Assembly: GCA_963556145.1 (NCBI GenBank)
Contig: OY744471.1
Location: 4,457,590-4,521,589, forward strand
Direction: 5' to 3'
Origin: Hygrocybe punicea
Taxonomy: Eukaryota > Basidiomycota > Agaricomycetes > Agaricales > Hygrophoraceae
Length of the DNA: 64,000 nucleotides
Shown: positions 23,708 through 33,992 of the stretch, piece by piece
Layout of the letters: each line of letters starts with the position of its first letter
How positions within the stretch are numbered: the stretch's first letter is position 1
The notes under the pieces: model-generated
Databases searched by the model: none
The model's input: the letters and a program-made list of their open reading frames with translations, nothing else
Told to the model about the DNA's origin: nothing
Translations under genes and position numbers: made by a program

Positions 23708-25823
23708 AAGGGATCCTTTGGTGAAATCGGTTGTATTATTATGGTGTACTCGAATTGACTAACGCGGTTTGACTGTAACGATCATTTCAACTTCAGCAGA
23801 AAATGATGAAACGTTCCTCATTTGAATTGTGTTCAATGTCGACGCCGAGGTTACAAGCGTGACGTGCAATCCTGCGACCTTCAAGCTTCAAGTTTATATC
23901 ATCCGGGCGACTTTGATAACCTCGATTGGTTCCTTTCGTGGACTGGCCGAAGAATGTACATGTCTAGAACCCAGAAGGGGTAACAAACAGCCCTCGGTAA
24001 AAGATCTTGATTTGAACCTCTCTCGCCGTTTTAATATCTACTGGACCATGAGTACAGGAGAAGGAATGGCCAAAAAAGATACTGAACTCTGGAGGGTCGA
24101 CGCACACGCTAAATTTATAGCAGTTCAGCGATCACAAAACCTTCGCCACCTCCCGCAACTGCACCACGCAAAGCCGCTCTGCGAACCCCTAGTGGGTTAA
24201 AGGACCGGGGCATGGAGAGCAACACTTGCACGGAGGGGTACACCGTACACGGCGCGAAATCGATGTGGATGAAGGGGCGCACAGTGCTCTTTAGCAGGAA
24301 GACTGACTCCAAGGCGTCGAGTGCTTCGCCGTGCGTGCAATCGCCATGACACTGCTAAGAGGTACAGTCACAACATCATCTAGGCAGGCAGTATGTAGCA
24401 TGTGGCATCGACGGAGGATGGAGGGGGGATGCACAAAAATTTGAGGGGCTCCTCATTTTCCAGCTACCAAACGAAGGCCGAGCACAGCGGCCTTTACGTC
24501 CCCACAAGGGATTGCAGGGTTGAGGCTACCAGTGAGTGTGTAATACAATGTAGGGTCAAAGTTTCGCGGCTAATGGCGCCATAGTCAAGTTTTTCATTCA
24601 AGTGGGGTAGCTAATACTCCCGACAATAATAATCTGACACATGAATGTTGGATCAGCGAACATTGACATGTATTGACAGCGAACATTGACGACAGTGAAC
24701 ATTCAATATTCAATATTCAATATTCAATGTTGACAACGTTGACAGTTTTACTTACATATCGATAATCGATCGCGTGCAGCGTCTTCGCTTCACTGATACT
24801 GGTTTAATATTTCCGTCAAGAGAAACGCTCACCACGGCCCATAGCGATTTGGAATCAGGGTCTGTCAGGCATCGTTCGGGCCGCTTTACGTAACGCCTTT
24901 TCGGTACGTAGTACACAACTTGGAATATCTGAAGACCGTTTACACTATAGTACCACAGGAATATGCCCCAGTCGGTACCTAACGCTACACTCCCAAGCTA
25001 GTCGTGGGTTCCGCTTTGCTTCTACTCCGAGTTCTGATCAGGTTTCTAAGTTCTCGGATCCCAATGACAAGCCAACGACATATGCATACTGTCACTGTGG
25101 CCGCCGACAGAAAAGCAGGAAAACGTGAAGCTAGAAGATTCGAAAGACTTGACACCAACAACGTCGGTGACCGGAAAACGACTACTTTGAGCGTCAAGGT
25201 AATTATTTATGGACTAATTTTATTGGTTAATTCCCCTCCGACGATCACCTTCAGGACCTCTGTGAAATAACCGTTGTAAAATTTGACTTTCTTGGGATCC
25301 CAACCGAACTGTGGCAAATAATCTTGGGCACGACGTGTGAAGACATCTTTCCCCCATAGTAGAGACAGGTGAATAGCACTCTCAGGAGCTCTGTGTTCGT
25401 ACAATGCTCAGGTGTGTAACATCGTTGAAGCTTGAATACTAGTACTTACGACGACCAGACGCGCAACCTTTTGTCCAGCGCTCAAACGTCACAACTTGTG
25501 GATATTAATCCAAGCCATGGCACCCGAACAAACCCAAAGGAAAGCATCCGCGACCTTTTAATCCCCATGTCAGCAATCAATCTTTTTCAACCGTTGCCGA
25601 ATTCTTGCTTCGTAATTTATGCTGGGGCAACTGAATGTGCCCGTCGTTTACGACTTTTCCACCAAGGCACCCGAACAACCCAAACGGATTGCAGCTACAA
25701 TTGTTGAACAACCCTGGTCGGCTGTCAATCGTTCGCCAACGTGTTGTTCGCAATATCAGGCTCTCGTCTTGTTTTGTCCTATCTTATCCCGATCAAACTT
25801 GTCACTCGCTAACAAGTTTGTGC
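23708..25823. other. 2.1-kb intergenic region without a supported gene
   Basis: Several frames of 60-120 residues exist on both strands but none has a recognisable domain. A minus-strand frame at 25207-25404 (containing AQDYLPQFGWDPKKVKFYNG) looks more protein-like than the rest and could be an exon remnant. A short repeat, 3-4 copies of ATTCAATATTC plus TGACAACGTTGACAG, lies at 24660-24745. Confidence 0.4.
24660..24745. repeat. Short AT-rich repeat (ATTCAAT units)
   Basis: Four tandem ATTCAAT units, flanked by several ACATTGAC / GTTGACA motifs that can pair with each other. No gene is nearby. Confidence 0.6.
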
Positions 25824-25831
25824 TATAAAAA
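25824..25831 (+). promoter_or_regulatory. TATA box of the HsbA-like gene
   Basis: TATAAAAA lies 76 bases before the ATG at 25900, in a position normal for a strongly transcribed fungal gene. A pyrimidine-rich CACCATCTCCTCCTTC stretch follows before the start. Confidence 0.5.
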
Positions 25832-25899
25832 CAGACGGATACGATGTTGTTTGTAGCAACCCAACCCACCATCTCCTCCTTCAAGCGCTCATACTCACA

Positions 25900-26732
25900 A
25901 TGAAGTTTTTCTGTTGGTATCCCGTTGCTGCCATCCTCTCCCTCATCACTGTGTCCAGTGCCCTCACGGCCGCCGACGTTGTTAACTCCATCACTAGTTT
26001 AACTACGTTGTCCTCAAACCTGAGGACGACGACTGTCGACAAAATCAATCTCTTAAATTTTATTTTCCTTTCTCCTGTGAGTGAACCGAAGTGTATTCTT
26101 CGAAAGGTGGCTGAATCACAAGCAGAAAGTCGCTCAAGGTCTCGGCAATATTGGCTCTACTGCCCAACAAGTTATTTCGGTTCGGTGCTCAAGCTCGTTA
26201 TCTTAATTTATATTGATAACCTGACGATCTAGGTCGGCGAAGCCAACGCAGGCACGACGTTTGACGATGTCGGTGCCGGTCAAATCGTTGATGCCTTGAA
26301 AACGGTGAGTGGTTTGTTCTTCAATCCTCTATGGCCTTCATTGGTGATTTCTTACATATCTCCACGCGCAGTTCGTCGCCGTTCACCAGGCCCTCTTGAG
26401 CGCTGTCAGGCATCTTTATCATCAGCCATTATTCTAATCTCTGACCAAGCGAAACACACAGATCATCGGAAAACATGGTATCATCGCGTTGCTACCCGGT
26501 GGTATCTTCACGGAACCTATCCGCCAAGCTTTGGTATCTCTCGAACAAATCGTTGATGTACGCTTTATATATGTGTATTCCAACTCCCAGTGACACCATA
26601 TTTATAACCAACTTTTGATAGACACTTGCTCTCATTGTCATTGACATGATTCCGACCCGCCAGGCTGATGGAATGACGCAGAAGGACGATCTGGATACGT
26701 CTCTCACGGATGCTATCAATGTGTATTCTTAG
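25900..26732 (+). CDS. HsbA-like secreted protein (hydrophobic surface binding protein A family)
   Basis: Six exons (25900-26076, 26126-26179, 26233-26304, 26372-26404, 26462-26557, 26622-26732), every intron in phase 0 and 49-67 bases long, give 180 residues. The N-terminus has a signal peptide (WYPVAAILSLITVSSA, cleavage near residue 20). The mature protein shows the family pattern LTAADVVNSITSLTTLSSNL, FVAVHQALLSA, IIGKHGIIALL, and a C-terminal DLDTSLTDAINVYS. HsbA proteins are small helical secreted proteins that coat hydrophobic surfaces; in Aspergillus the prototype helps an esterase act on polyester. Two oddities: the family Cys pair does not appear at its usual places, and the fourth intron has a weak donor (GTCAGG). 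The frame is fully intact and a TATA box precedes it. Confidence 0.75.
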
Positions 26733-27179
26733 GCCCCATGTCAAGAAGACAGGCTATACAAGATGTTATGATTTTCCCTTTCTCGCGTTGTTGTCTTCTG
26801 GGCTGATACTTTGTTGTGTTGTTACTACTGTTTGTGATTATGAAAATTTCTTGTTGGAGAAAAACCATTGAAATTACTGCTAGTATTAACGAGTGGCTTT
26901 TGCTTCTGCTGGGCTAAGTGGTAACCGGTAACTTGTGTTCTGGCCCGGGGCGGGTCTGACTGACAGCGAGTTGCACCCCCGCTCTCCTCCTTAAGCTTAG
27001 TGCAATCGTTCCACTCGCGACCAAGAAAACTCCCCACCCCCTCCTTTCAAGCCTCTCCACGACTGGTCCCTCATACGAGCGAGCTTGCTCCGTGACGGCG
27101 GCCTACTTGACATACTAGAACAATCGTGCTCCCCCGGGCCTATCATCATCTGCTCCACAGGCCATTGTTTCTCTTTCAG
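26733..27179. other. Intergenic region between HsbA-like and homeodomain genes
   Basis: About 450 bases without a coding frame of interest. It would hold the terminator of the HsbA-like gene and the promoter of the homeodomain gene. A GGGCTAAGTGG motif near 26912 resembles a tRNA A box, but no matching B box or cloverleaf follows. Confidence 0.5.
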
Positions 27180-28754
27180 ATGGACCACAACCCCCCCTTC
27201 AACTTTACCGCCACTCCCAAGAGTCCAACATTCGAACCCGATTCGCGTCCACTTGCCTTGCCTTGTGTAACACCACCTACGCTCAGTCATACCCCTTCTC
27301 CCACTTTGCCTATCGGATCAGTACTCCCATCATCCCCTCTCCGGGAAAAACGCAAACTGTCTTGGATCACTCGATACGATACAGCAAAAGATAGTCGACC
27401 AGCTGTATTGGCAGGAACTCGTCAAGGAACAAGAGAAGCAGCTTCTGCAGATGAGCACTCCAGCCCCTCTTCCAAAGACGCTGTGGATTCAGATATCGAC
27501 ACAGAGGTCGATGCAGATCGGTGCCAACAGTCAGAAGCCTCTGTATCCATTGATGCACCTCCCAAAAAAAAACGAACTCGCACTTTGATGACTCCGCATC
27601 AATCCGCCGTCCTTCATGCACTCCTAGCTAAGGTAACTCTGGGATCGATATGGTAGTAAACCCCACTCATTCACGATTGTATGATTAGTCTCGTTTTCCA
27701 ACGACGGCCGTGCGCGAGGAAGTGGGCCGTTGTATTGGTTTGAGCGCCCGAAAAGTTCAGGTAAGATTTATTCTGCTTCATGCTCGGGCCCCTTTTTTAA
27801 TGAGAGTGTCTTTCCCACATCTCCGTAGATTTGGTTTCAGAACCAACGATGCAAGGGTAGAAAAATTCTACGCGAGGACAAGAGCATGGAAGGCGTTCAG
27901 GGCAAGTACGAGCATGAGACAGATGATGAGAACTTTGTTTTTGGACCGCATATGGAATCTCTAACTGACCCGACCACACTTCCCGCTCCGCAAAGTCCCC
28001 GCACTCTGGCAGACGCTCAACAAGTTGATGCCAGGCATAGCACTTTCAACGACGTGGGTGGAGATCAGTACAACAATCATGTGAATCAGCATTATCATAT
28101 TCAAATCCACAATCTGACGCTGGAGCAATCGGCTGCCCCCACTCCAAGTTGTTGCTCTCTGGTAAGTTTTCTTCTCATACAACTCGTTGCGTGGTCGTGA
28201 TGTTATTGGCATAATTCTCGAAAACGTGGTTCTGACTCCGGAGATTACTTCACAGGACCCTCCGCCACATCACGAACATCAATCCTCACCTTCTCCAAAC
28301 AAGGACACGGTAGTACGTGTGGCACTCTCACATCGTTGTCACACGTGATCCTCATACCTTGATTCAAGAACATCGTCAAAGACAATCGACCCTCCTTGAT
28401 CAGTCAAGTACTCAAGGTCATCACAACTACCACGACGTTCATAACAACCAATGTTGCTGCTGCCGCACCTCACTGGCAAGTCAATTTATCCAGCACTTTA
28501 ACAAATCTGTCATCGTTTTCAGTCAAAACGTACGTGTGGTATTCCCTGCTCAAATTCAGACGTGATGATATTTCTCCGTCTCAGGACCAGCATTCGCTAC
28601 AGTTTCTTTTCTGACACGGAACCGTGTCCTTCGTTCCACTCGTATTTCGAGCATTACTGGCAACAACGGAGGCCTTACTGGGTCTGAACGTGGTTTGGGA
28701 TCGATGACGACTGCCGTCATTGATTCCAAACTGGGTCAACGTCTCAATGCCTAG
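27180..28754 (+). CDS. Homeodomain transcription factor with C-terminal NDVGGDQ motif
   Basis: Exons 27180-27632, 27689-27760 and 27829-28161 are firm and all phase 0 (286 residues); later exons starting at 28256 and ending perhaps at TAG 28752-28754 are provisional. Residues 1-140 are Pro/Ser/Asp-rich with a nuclear-type PPKKKRTRTL signal. The homeodomain covers about residues 137-190: LMTPHQSAVLHALLAKSRFP, helix 2 VREEVGRCIGLS, and recognition helix VQIWFQNQRCKGRK, whose WFQNQR core is split from helix 2 by the second intron. It should bind DNA in the nucleus; basidiomycete homeodomain factors of this class regulate development. After the homeodomain, residues 246-270 contain STFNDVGGDQYNN followed by a His/Asn-rich stretch, a motif I associate with N-termini of fungal NACHT/NTPase proteins rather than with homeodomains. 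The start ATG is preceded by a pyrimidine tract. It is not part of a mating-type pair here. Confidence 0.7.
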
Positions 28755-28993
28755 GTTTTCCCGGTCTGATATCTTTGCGTCTGGACGCCAAGTTCACCAG
28801 TTTTATTTATCAACACTTCAAGGACAACGAGGCAATCGTTTCATTACCCCAAAATACGAAGGAAAAAAAGTGCCCGTATACAAACACAACCCATACAACT
28901 AAAAATAAAAATAAAAACGCCTATCAACGACAACAAAACATCAACAACCCCATAAACGACTAAAAAGAAAACAATCCATTTCAATGGGTAATC

Positions 28994-29128
28994 TACGACT
29001 GCTACGTTTGTCCTTCGATTCCTTTCTCAACCATTCCTCCCGGCCTTACCATCATCCTACTGCAACTTTGACAACCTTTAGAGTCGATAGCCCCATTTGT
29101 TAACCCTACCCTATATTATATCAACTTC
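28994..29128 (+). repeat. Dispersed repeat, copy 2 of 2
   Basis: Matches 18656-18815 in the same orientation, sharing CTACGACTGCTACGTTTGTC, CAACCATTCCTCC, CAACTTTGACAACCTTTAGA and TATATTATATCAAC. Small deletions distinguish the two copies. Together they bracket about 10 kb of host genes. Confidence 0.7.
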
Positions 29129-29346
29129 TTTGTCCTCCAATTTTCCTGTTCTGATACCTGTGTTTCGAGACACTGTACTTTTGACGCTACTTCTCTTATA
29201 GCTAATTGTTTCTCTAATAATAAAGAAACTTGATGCTTCGACATTACAATACCAGAAAACCATAGTGTCCGCACCAAAGGTGCTGCTGCTGGACCTTTCC
29301 TGCACCGTAGATTTTGCAGAAAATGGAAGGACCATGCCAACCGAGC

Positions 29347-30910
29347 TCATACCATGTCTGATTCAAACTGACAACGTGCTTGCAAAAAGCCCTCATACGC
29401 GCACAGCGCGTCGTCATAGAGGGCCCTCAACAGCTCCCTCTCCGTCCCAACCACTCCTGCATAGTCCGATTCGTCAAACTCAAACGTCTTCCCCACGCCC
29501 ACTTTGCGCAGCACCGTTTGCTTCCACAGCTTCCACAATCCTGTGTCATCCGGGAGCAAGTCATCTAGTAAATCCCCGGGATTCGGAGGGTGGAGTACGA
29601 GCAGCACGAAAACTGCCATTGTGGCTTCGGATCCCAGCTGGAACCTCATCATCCTCGGCCGTTTCAGCACCCCCTCGATCAATACGTGCCTCTGTATCAT
29701 TTTCCTGTCAAGTGAAGACAGGTAGGAATTGTAAGCCCAGGATACTGCAAGCGATGCCAGGAACATGATCTGGCCGAAGAGAGAACCTTGAGGAATAAGG
29801 ATCACTTGCGCCACAAGTTGTCCCAGAAGTAGCAGGGCGCACAAGCCGATGTTCCTGTACTCAGGCCTGCCCGCGAATTGCAGCGAGAACCTGCCCTTGG
29901 TCACCGAGTTCACCGCACCCTCCTCCCCCACTAAAATCGCTATCTCCGTCTCATCCTTCAGAATTCCATTTCCATTCGGAGAGGACGTTGTATCTGGTTG
30001 AGGGTGGGTAAAAGTGAGAACTCCGGATCCTATGACAAGGCAAGATACCCCGTTGGTGAGGAGTCCGAAAAGGATGGTGGAGAAGCAGTACCAGTCTCTG
30101 TAGGCGCCGCATAGACCGGCAGCACCCAGGCTGGACAGTATAGGGATGGTGGGTAACCAAGTAGAGCTGCGTCTCCGTTGCCTTGGCTTCAGTTGTTGTT
30201 CTGGCACATATGTCAAGTGTGCAACGGTCACCATGTGTGGGACAGTCGTTCTTCCTTCGACTCTAGTTGGAATTAAGGAAGCGCAGGCATCCATGAACAG
30301 GTGGCCAATGTGACCGGTGTCTCGTATGACCTGCCCGGAATGCGTGGCATGGAACGTTGGACCGTTGTCGCCGTCATATTCAAAGAAAGCTGAGATGTCG
30401 GCAGGTGTTCCTGGAAATAGGCCATCCCAGAACCTGGAATGGGCAAGTTGTCCGTATTTTCTTGCGACAGCATAACTTCCAGGAGTGTTATACCAGCCTA
30501 ACCACTTTCTGCCTTCATACACAAACACGGTATCCATGGTGACAAGCGCATCGTCTCCTCCAAGCAAGCCAGCAATGCCAGCAATGTTCAGTTGGAACTT
30601 GGACCCCTCCAGTGGAATACGCATTTCAATATTCAACGACGAGGGGTACCAGGTAACGTCTAGTTCTAGAAAAGCCGAATGGTCGGTATAAAGTTGTAAT
30701 GGAAGGAAAGATGATACTTTGTGATTCTCGACTCGGATCCGCACTAGGGTCGACGTGGTGTATATGGGACAGTGAGCTGTTTATCTGACTTCTGCTACTC
30801 GGACGCCTCTTGGCACTCGGACCCTTTTGACCAATTATGGCTGCGAGCCGGGCTTCCAGCACATTGCGATCTCTCGCACTTGCAATGATGGGAAGGTCGT
30901 GAAGGCATTC
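29347..30910 (-). CDS. Multi-pass membrane protein of unknown function
   Basis: The main frame (29347-30744, 465 codons) has no internal intron. A soluble N-terminal half contains LDVTWYPSSLNIEMRIPLEG and MDTVFVYEGRKWLGWYNTPG. The C-terminal half has hydrophobic segments WYCFSTILFGLLTNGVSCLV, NIGLCALLLLGQLVAQVILI and FGQIMFLASLAVSWAYNSYL, plus TMAVFVLLVL. I recognise this as an uncharacterised Agaricomycete family. The frame does not begin at ATG: just upstream another frame reads ASARDRNVLEARLAAIIGQK (about 30780-30890), the family's usual N-terminal block, and joins through a one-base shift near 30755-30765. The true start, above 30890, is not resolved. The shift may be an assembly error or a real mutation; the rest of the gene is undamaged. 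Localisation in an internal or plasma membrane is inferred only from the helices. Confidence 0.6.
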
Positions 30911-31395
30911 ATGAGAAAGACTTGTTGGAAACAGAATGAATTTTGAGTACGTAGAGTTGCCATCTCGACAGACCGACTCGGAGGCGGAGTTGAAGTTGGC
31001 CGCCGCCTTACGGGAGAGGGAGCTAGCTAACTGTGAACGTGTGTACTTCGTACTTCAAAGTTTGTCAAAAGACTCGAAATGTATCAGACGAAATAAAGTA
31101 CATTTGTGGACCCAGTAGCCTAAAGAAAAGTCAGGGCCAGAATGCTGCAAAGCCTTGCAAAAAAACAGTCAATTTCATATCAGGAAGTACAAGATCGCGA
31201 GGAAGAAAATCATGGGTGTCCATTATTACATTTCTCCTCAAGCCCGGCCTTTGTCTGGCCATTTGCGGTGACCAGGTATGCGTTCGACGTTACAATTTTG
31301 ACGCGAGGGCATTGGTTTACAATCCAGGTCGAAGGTTCAAATTCTCACTTCCTCTGGCCCTCTTAGCCTCCGCGATTGGTAGAAGAAGCAGGATT

Positions 31396-32932
31396 TCAAG
31401 AGGGACGGCTGGAGACCGTAAACTGAATGGAAAGGATACCTTGTGCAGGAAGAGGGAGGCGGACCGAATTTGAGGTTACGGATGGTATTGGAACTGTTTT
31501 CCAGTCATCCTCGGCAGTGGTCTGGATAGTGTTGGTGATGACGGCATGTGTCCCTGGGAGGGTCAAGTTGAAATTGACAGCATTTTCATGCTCGTTGATG
31601 AAGAGCGCATGCCAAACGCCCTTATTGAGCGATGCAACAGCCAAAACCCCGGAAGGAGGTTTGATCACGTTAAAACGAGTCGTTCCAGGACGTATGAAGT
31701 AGCTGAAATGGCGGAGAACCCAATAGCGCTTGGTAAGATAGAGGGTAGTATCGCCGGAGGTCGAGTATGATGGGTCATAGTAGACAAGACCGTCATTCCA
31801 ACCCAAGGAATTGACGGTTGTAGCACAGGTGGCGTTTGACGATGGGCTGCACCCCATCTCCGGGGAAAGAGCCACCCACCAGTCAAAAGATTCGGCATTA
31901 GCAATTGTGAGGAATTGCCAAATATATCGCGCCATAACAAGGGCGCTGACGATTGTTGGGTCATATTGCGCCCCGAATATCAATGGCCCAGAACCAGTGG
32001 AGGTGGAGCAGCATGTTTCGGTGAATCGAATAGGGAGACTTGACGTCTTTGATGCGACCCAGGAGTAAAAAGAGACGCCAGTGTCGTCCGGGAAATCGTA
32101 GTTGTGGATTGCGATAGCGGTGAGCGAGTCAACAGCTTGTGGCAACCAAAGTGGATACTCGGCATCAGCCTCGACGAGCCACGAAGTCTCGTCTCCGATA
32201 ATCCCAACATCCCCCGCGGAAACATTACGGAGAGCAGCGAAGACAGCCGCGAAGATCTGGGCTCGCAAACCGATGGTGACTCCCATACCCTCCTGCGTAC
32301 AGCCCGCTCGGTTGTTGACAGGCTCATTCATCGGGGAGATGTACGAAACATTGATGCCTGCATTCTTCCAGTGCGATACAACAGTTGCAAGGTAGGTCGC
32401 AAATGCATCCACCTGACATGAAGTCATGTCCCAGCCGCAGGAGGCACCGTTCAAAGAGATGGGGGGTGGCGCAGAATTGACAAAGAAGGTGATAGAGGGG
32501 ACGTGATAGCTCTGGGCCATCTCGAGGAATGTGACACCTGCTTTGTCGCTTGACCAGTCGTACGTACCATCGGGTTTGAGAAACGATTGTGCCACAGCCT
32601 TCGGAACGGTGACACGCACTCCACCACCTCCTACGTTATAGCGATAGTTGGAGAGCCAGAGGCCAGACTGCGAAAACAGCATCTCGCCAACGCGTTGCTG
32701 GACCTCGACTGGGAAGTTGATGAGATCGTTCGGCCACCATGCGCCCGACGCCCCAAACGAGATAATGTTCTGCTGAGGCGTGGAGTCAATGGAAGCTTCA
32801 ATGCATGACATGTTACATTCAGCGAACAGGCAGAAATTTGGAGTCCAACTAACTTTGAGCAACTACCACGACGGCCGCAAGGGAGGCGAACCCGAGGAGG
32901 AATCTACAAATCCAGAGCGGTGTCGCATCCAT
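31396..32932 (-). CDS. Secreted GH30 glycoside hydrolase (endo-beta-1,6-galactanase-like)
   Basis: Exon 1 (32854-32932) encodes a signal peptide, MDATPLWICRFLLGFA followed by a Val-rich core ending AQ; a 58-base intron (GTTAGT to TGAAG, 32796-32853) joins it to exon 2 (31396-32795), giving 492 residues. Without the exon the protein would lack its secretion signal, so this start is strongly preferred. The mature part starts TSIDSTPQQN and shows the GH30 beta/alpha barrel with NVGGGGVRV, catalytic acid/base Glu in ISPMNEPVN (near residue 184) and nucleophile Glu in IRFTETCCS (near 286), then a C-terminal beta domain ending at SRPS. GH30 enzymes cleave beta-linked glycans; the pattern fits the fungal subfamily acting on beta-1,6-galactan, inferred from overall appearance. 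Its role would be extracellular plant-polymer degradation. The frame is intact, and a TATA-like element lies upstream. Confidence 0.85.
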
Positions 32933-32977
32933 CTTGACGATCCGCAGAACCAGACTCAACTGGATCTTATGTGCATG

Positions 32978-32985
32978 ATATATAG
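32978..32985 (-). promoter_or_regulatory. TATA-like box of the GH30 gene
   Basis: On the minus strand CTATATATCATGC lies about 45 bases before the ATG at 32932. Its spacing is shorter than usual but it is the only such motif nearby. Confidence 0.4.
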
Positions 32986-33992
32986 GAGATTTGCATGGGA
33001 ATCCGAGTCGGATGTATCGCGTGTTGCATAGGTCAAATCACAGGTTTTTCATCTGACCACACGAAGGGAACCATCCTGGAGCTGATGATATTGCATCAGT
33101 AGATCTAGTCTCCAACCTAGACGTTCTGACACAGCGGAGAATCTAAACGGAATGGCGGTTGTCCTTGTTAGTTGATGTACGTACCGTCACGCTACTTCCT
33201 CATAGTACGCTAAAGATCTAAAGTCCCGCTGGCAACACAGACGTAGCAGTCCGCTAGATCTTTAAGGCCTCCGTAGACGGTTTCTTTCTCTGGTCTACCA
33301 ATCCCAGCAAGCCTTGAGCACGTAAGTACTGATACCCGTACGTTTTATTACCATTCAAGCCTGGATGACCTGGATCCTGACTTGAGCACGACAATATTAG
33401 GCCGCGATATTAGGCCGCGATATGTGTGACCTTTGACGAGCAAGTAGCAGCAAGAATAGAACGCCACCTGCAAAGGCCTGGCCAAGGTAGAAGAGACCTC
33501 GTTCGGTTTTACGACTGCTGCACATTATGATGTGAAAATGCGAGGCAATTGGACCCTGTGAGCTCGTCCACTGGCATACAGCACGCCGTCGACCTGCTTA
33601 TCCTGTCATTATAATGATGTCTTTAGGCATAACATGTCGATTGGCAGAATCTTCGGCGGCTCATCACAACTCGAGTGCCGCCACTCCCTTCGTTTTTGCG
33701 ACGAGTACAAGGTCACACTAGGAGGTAGATACGGTGTGAGTTGACTCCAAGCGGTTTGGAGGCTTCTTACGTCACATAACTTCTTACTTCACATAACTTC
33801 TTACTTCACATAACTCCTGTTAGGACAGATAGTAGCCCTGGCCATGCTAGCCCATACGTCACCTGACCATCCAAGGGTCTTGCCCTTTTGCTCATGGCTT
33901 TTCCCTCGCCAACAGCGCCCACACCGTGACTCCAGCTAGTCATCGTTGTCCTCGCCGTGTCCTCGCCGTCGCCCTAATCATTCCTCTTCACC
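32986..33992. other. 1-kb intergenic region without a gene
   Basis: No coding frame of interest. Short direct repeats occur: ATTAGGCCGCGATAT twice at about 33401-33425, and ACATAACTTCTTACTTC nearly three times at 33771-33820. This is presumably the promoter region of the Dma1-type gene and the upstream region of the GH30 gene, which are divergently transcribed. Confidence 0.5.

Noticed and set aside
25207..25404. 65-residue minus-strand frame with GWDPKKVKFYNGYFTEVLKV
   Set aside because: Looks protein-like but has no recognisable family and no supporting exons; left as a possible exon remnant.
26905..26990. Possible tRNA gene (GGGCTAAGTGG resembles an A box)
   Set aside because: No B box at the right distance and no cloverleaf pairing could be drawn.
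27180..28161. Mating-type HD locus
   Set aside because: A basidiomycete A-type locus has divergently paired HD1/HD2 genes, usually near a mip gene; only one homeodomain gene is present and no partner or marker gene is seen.
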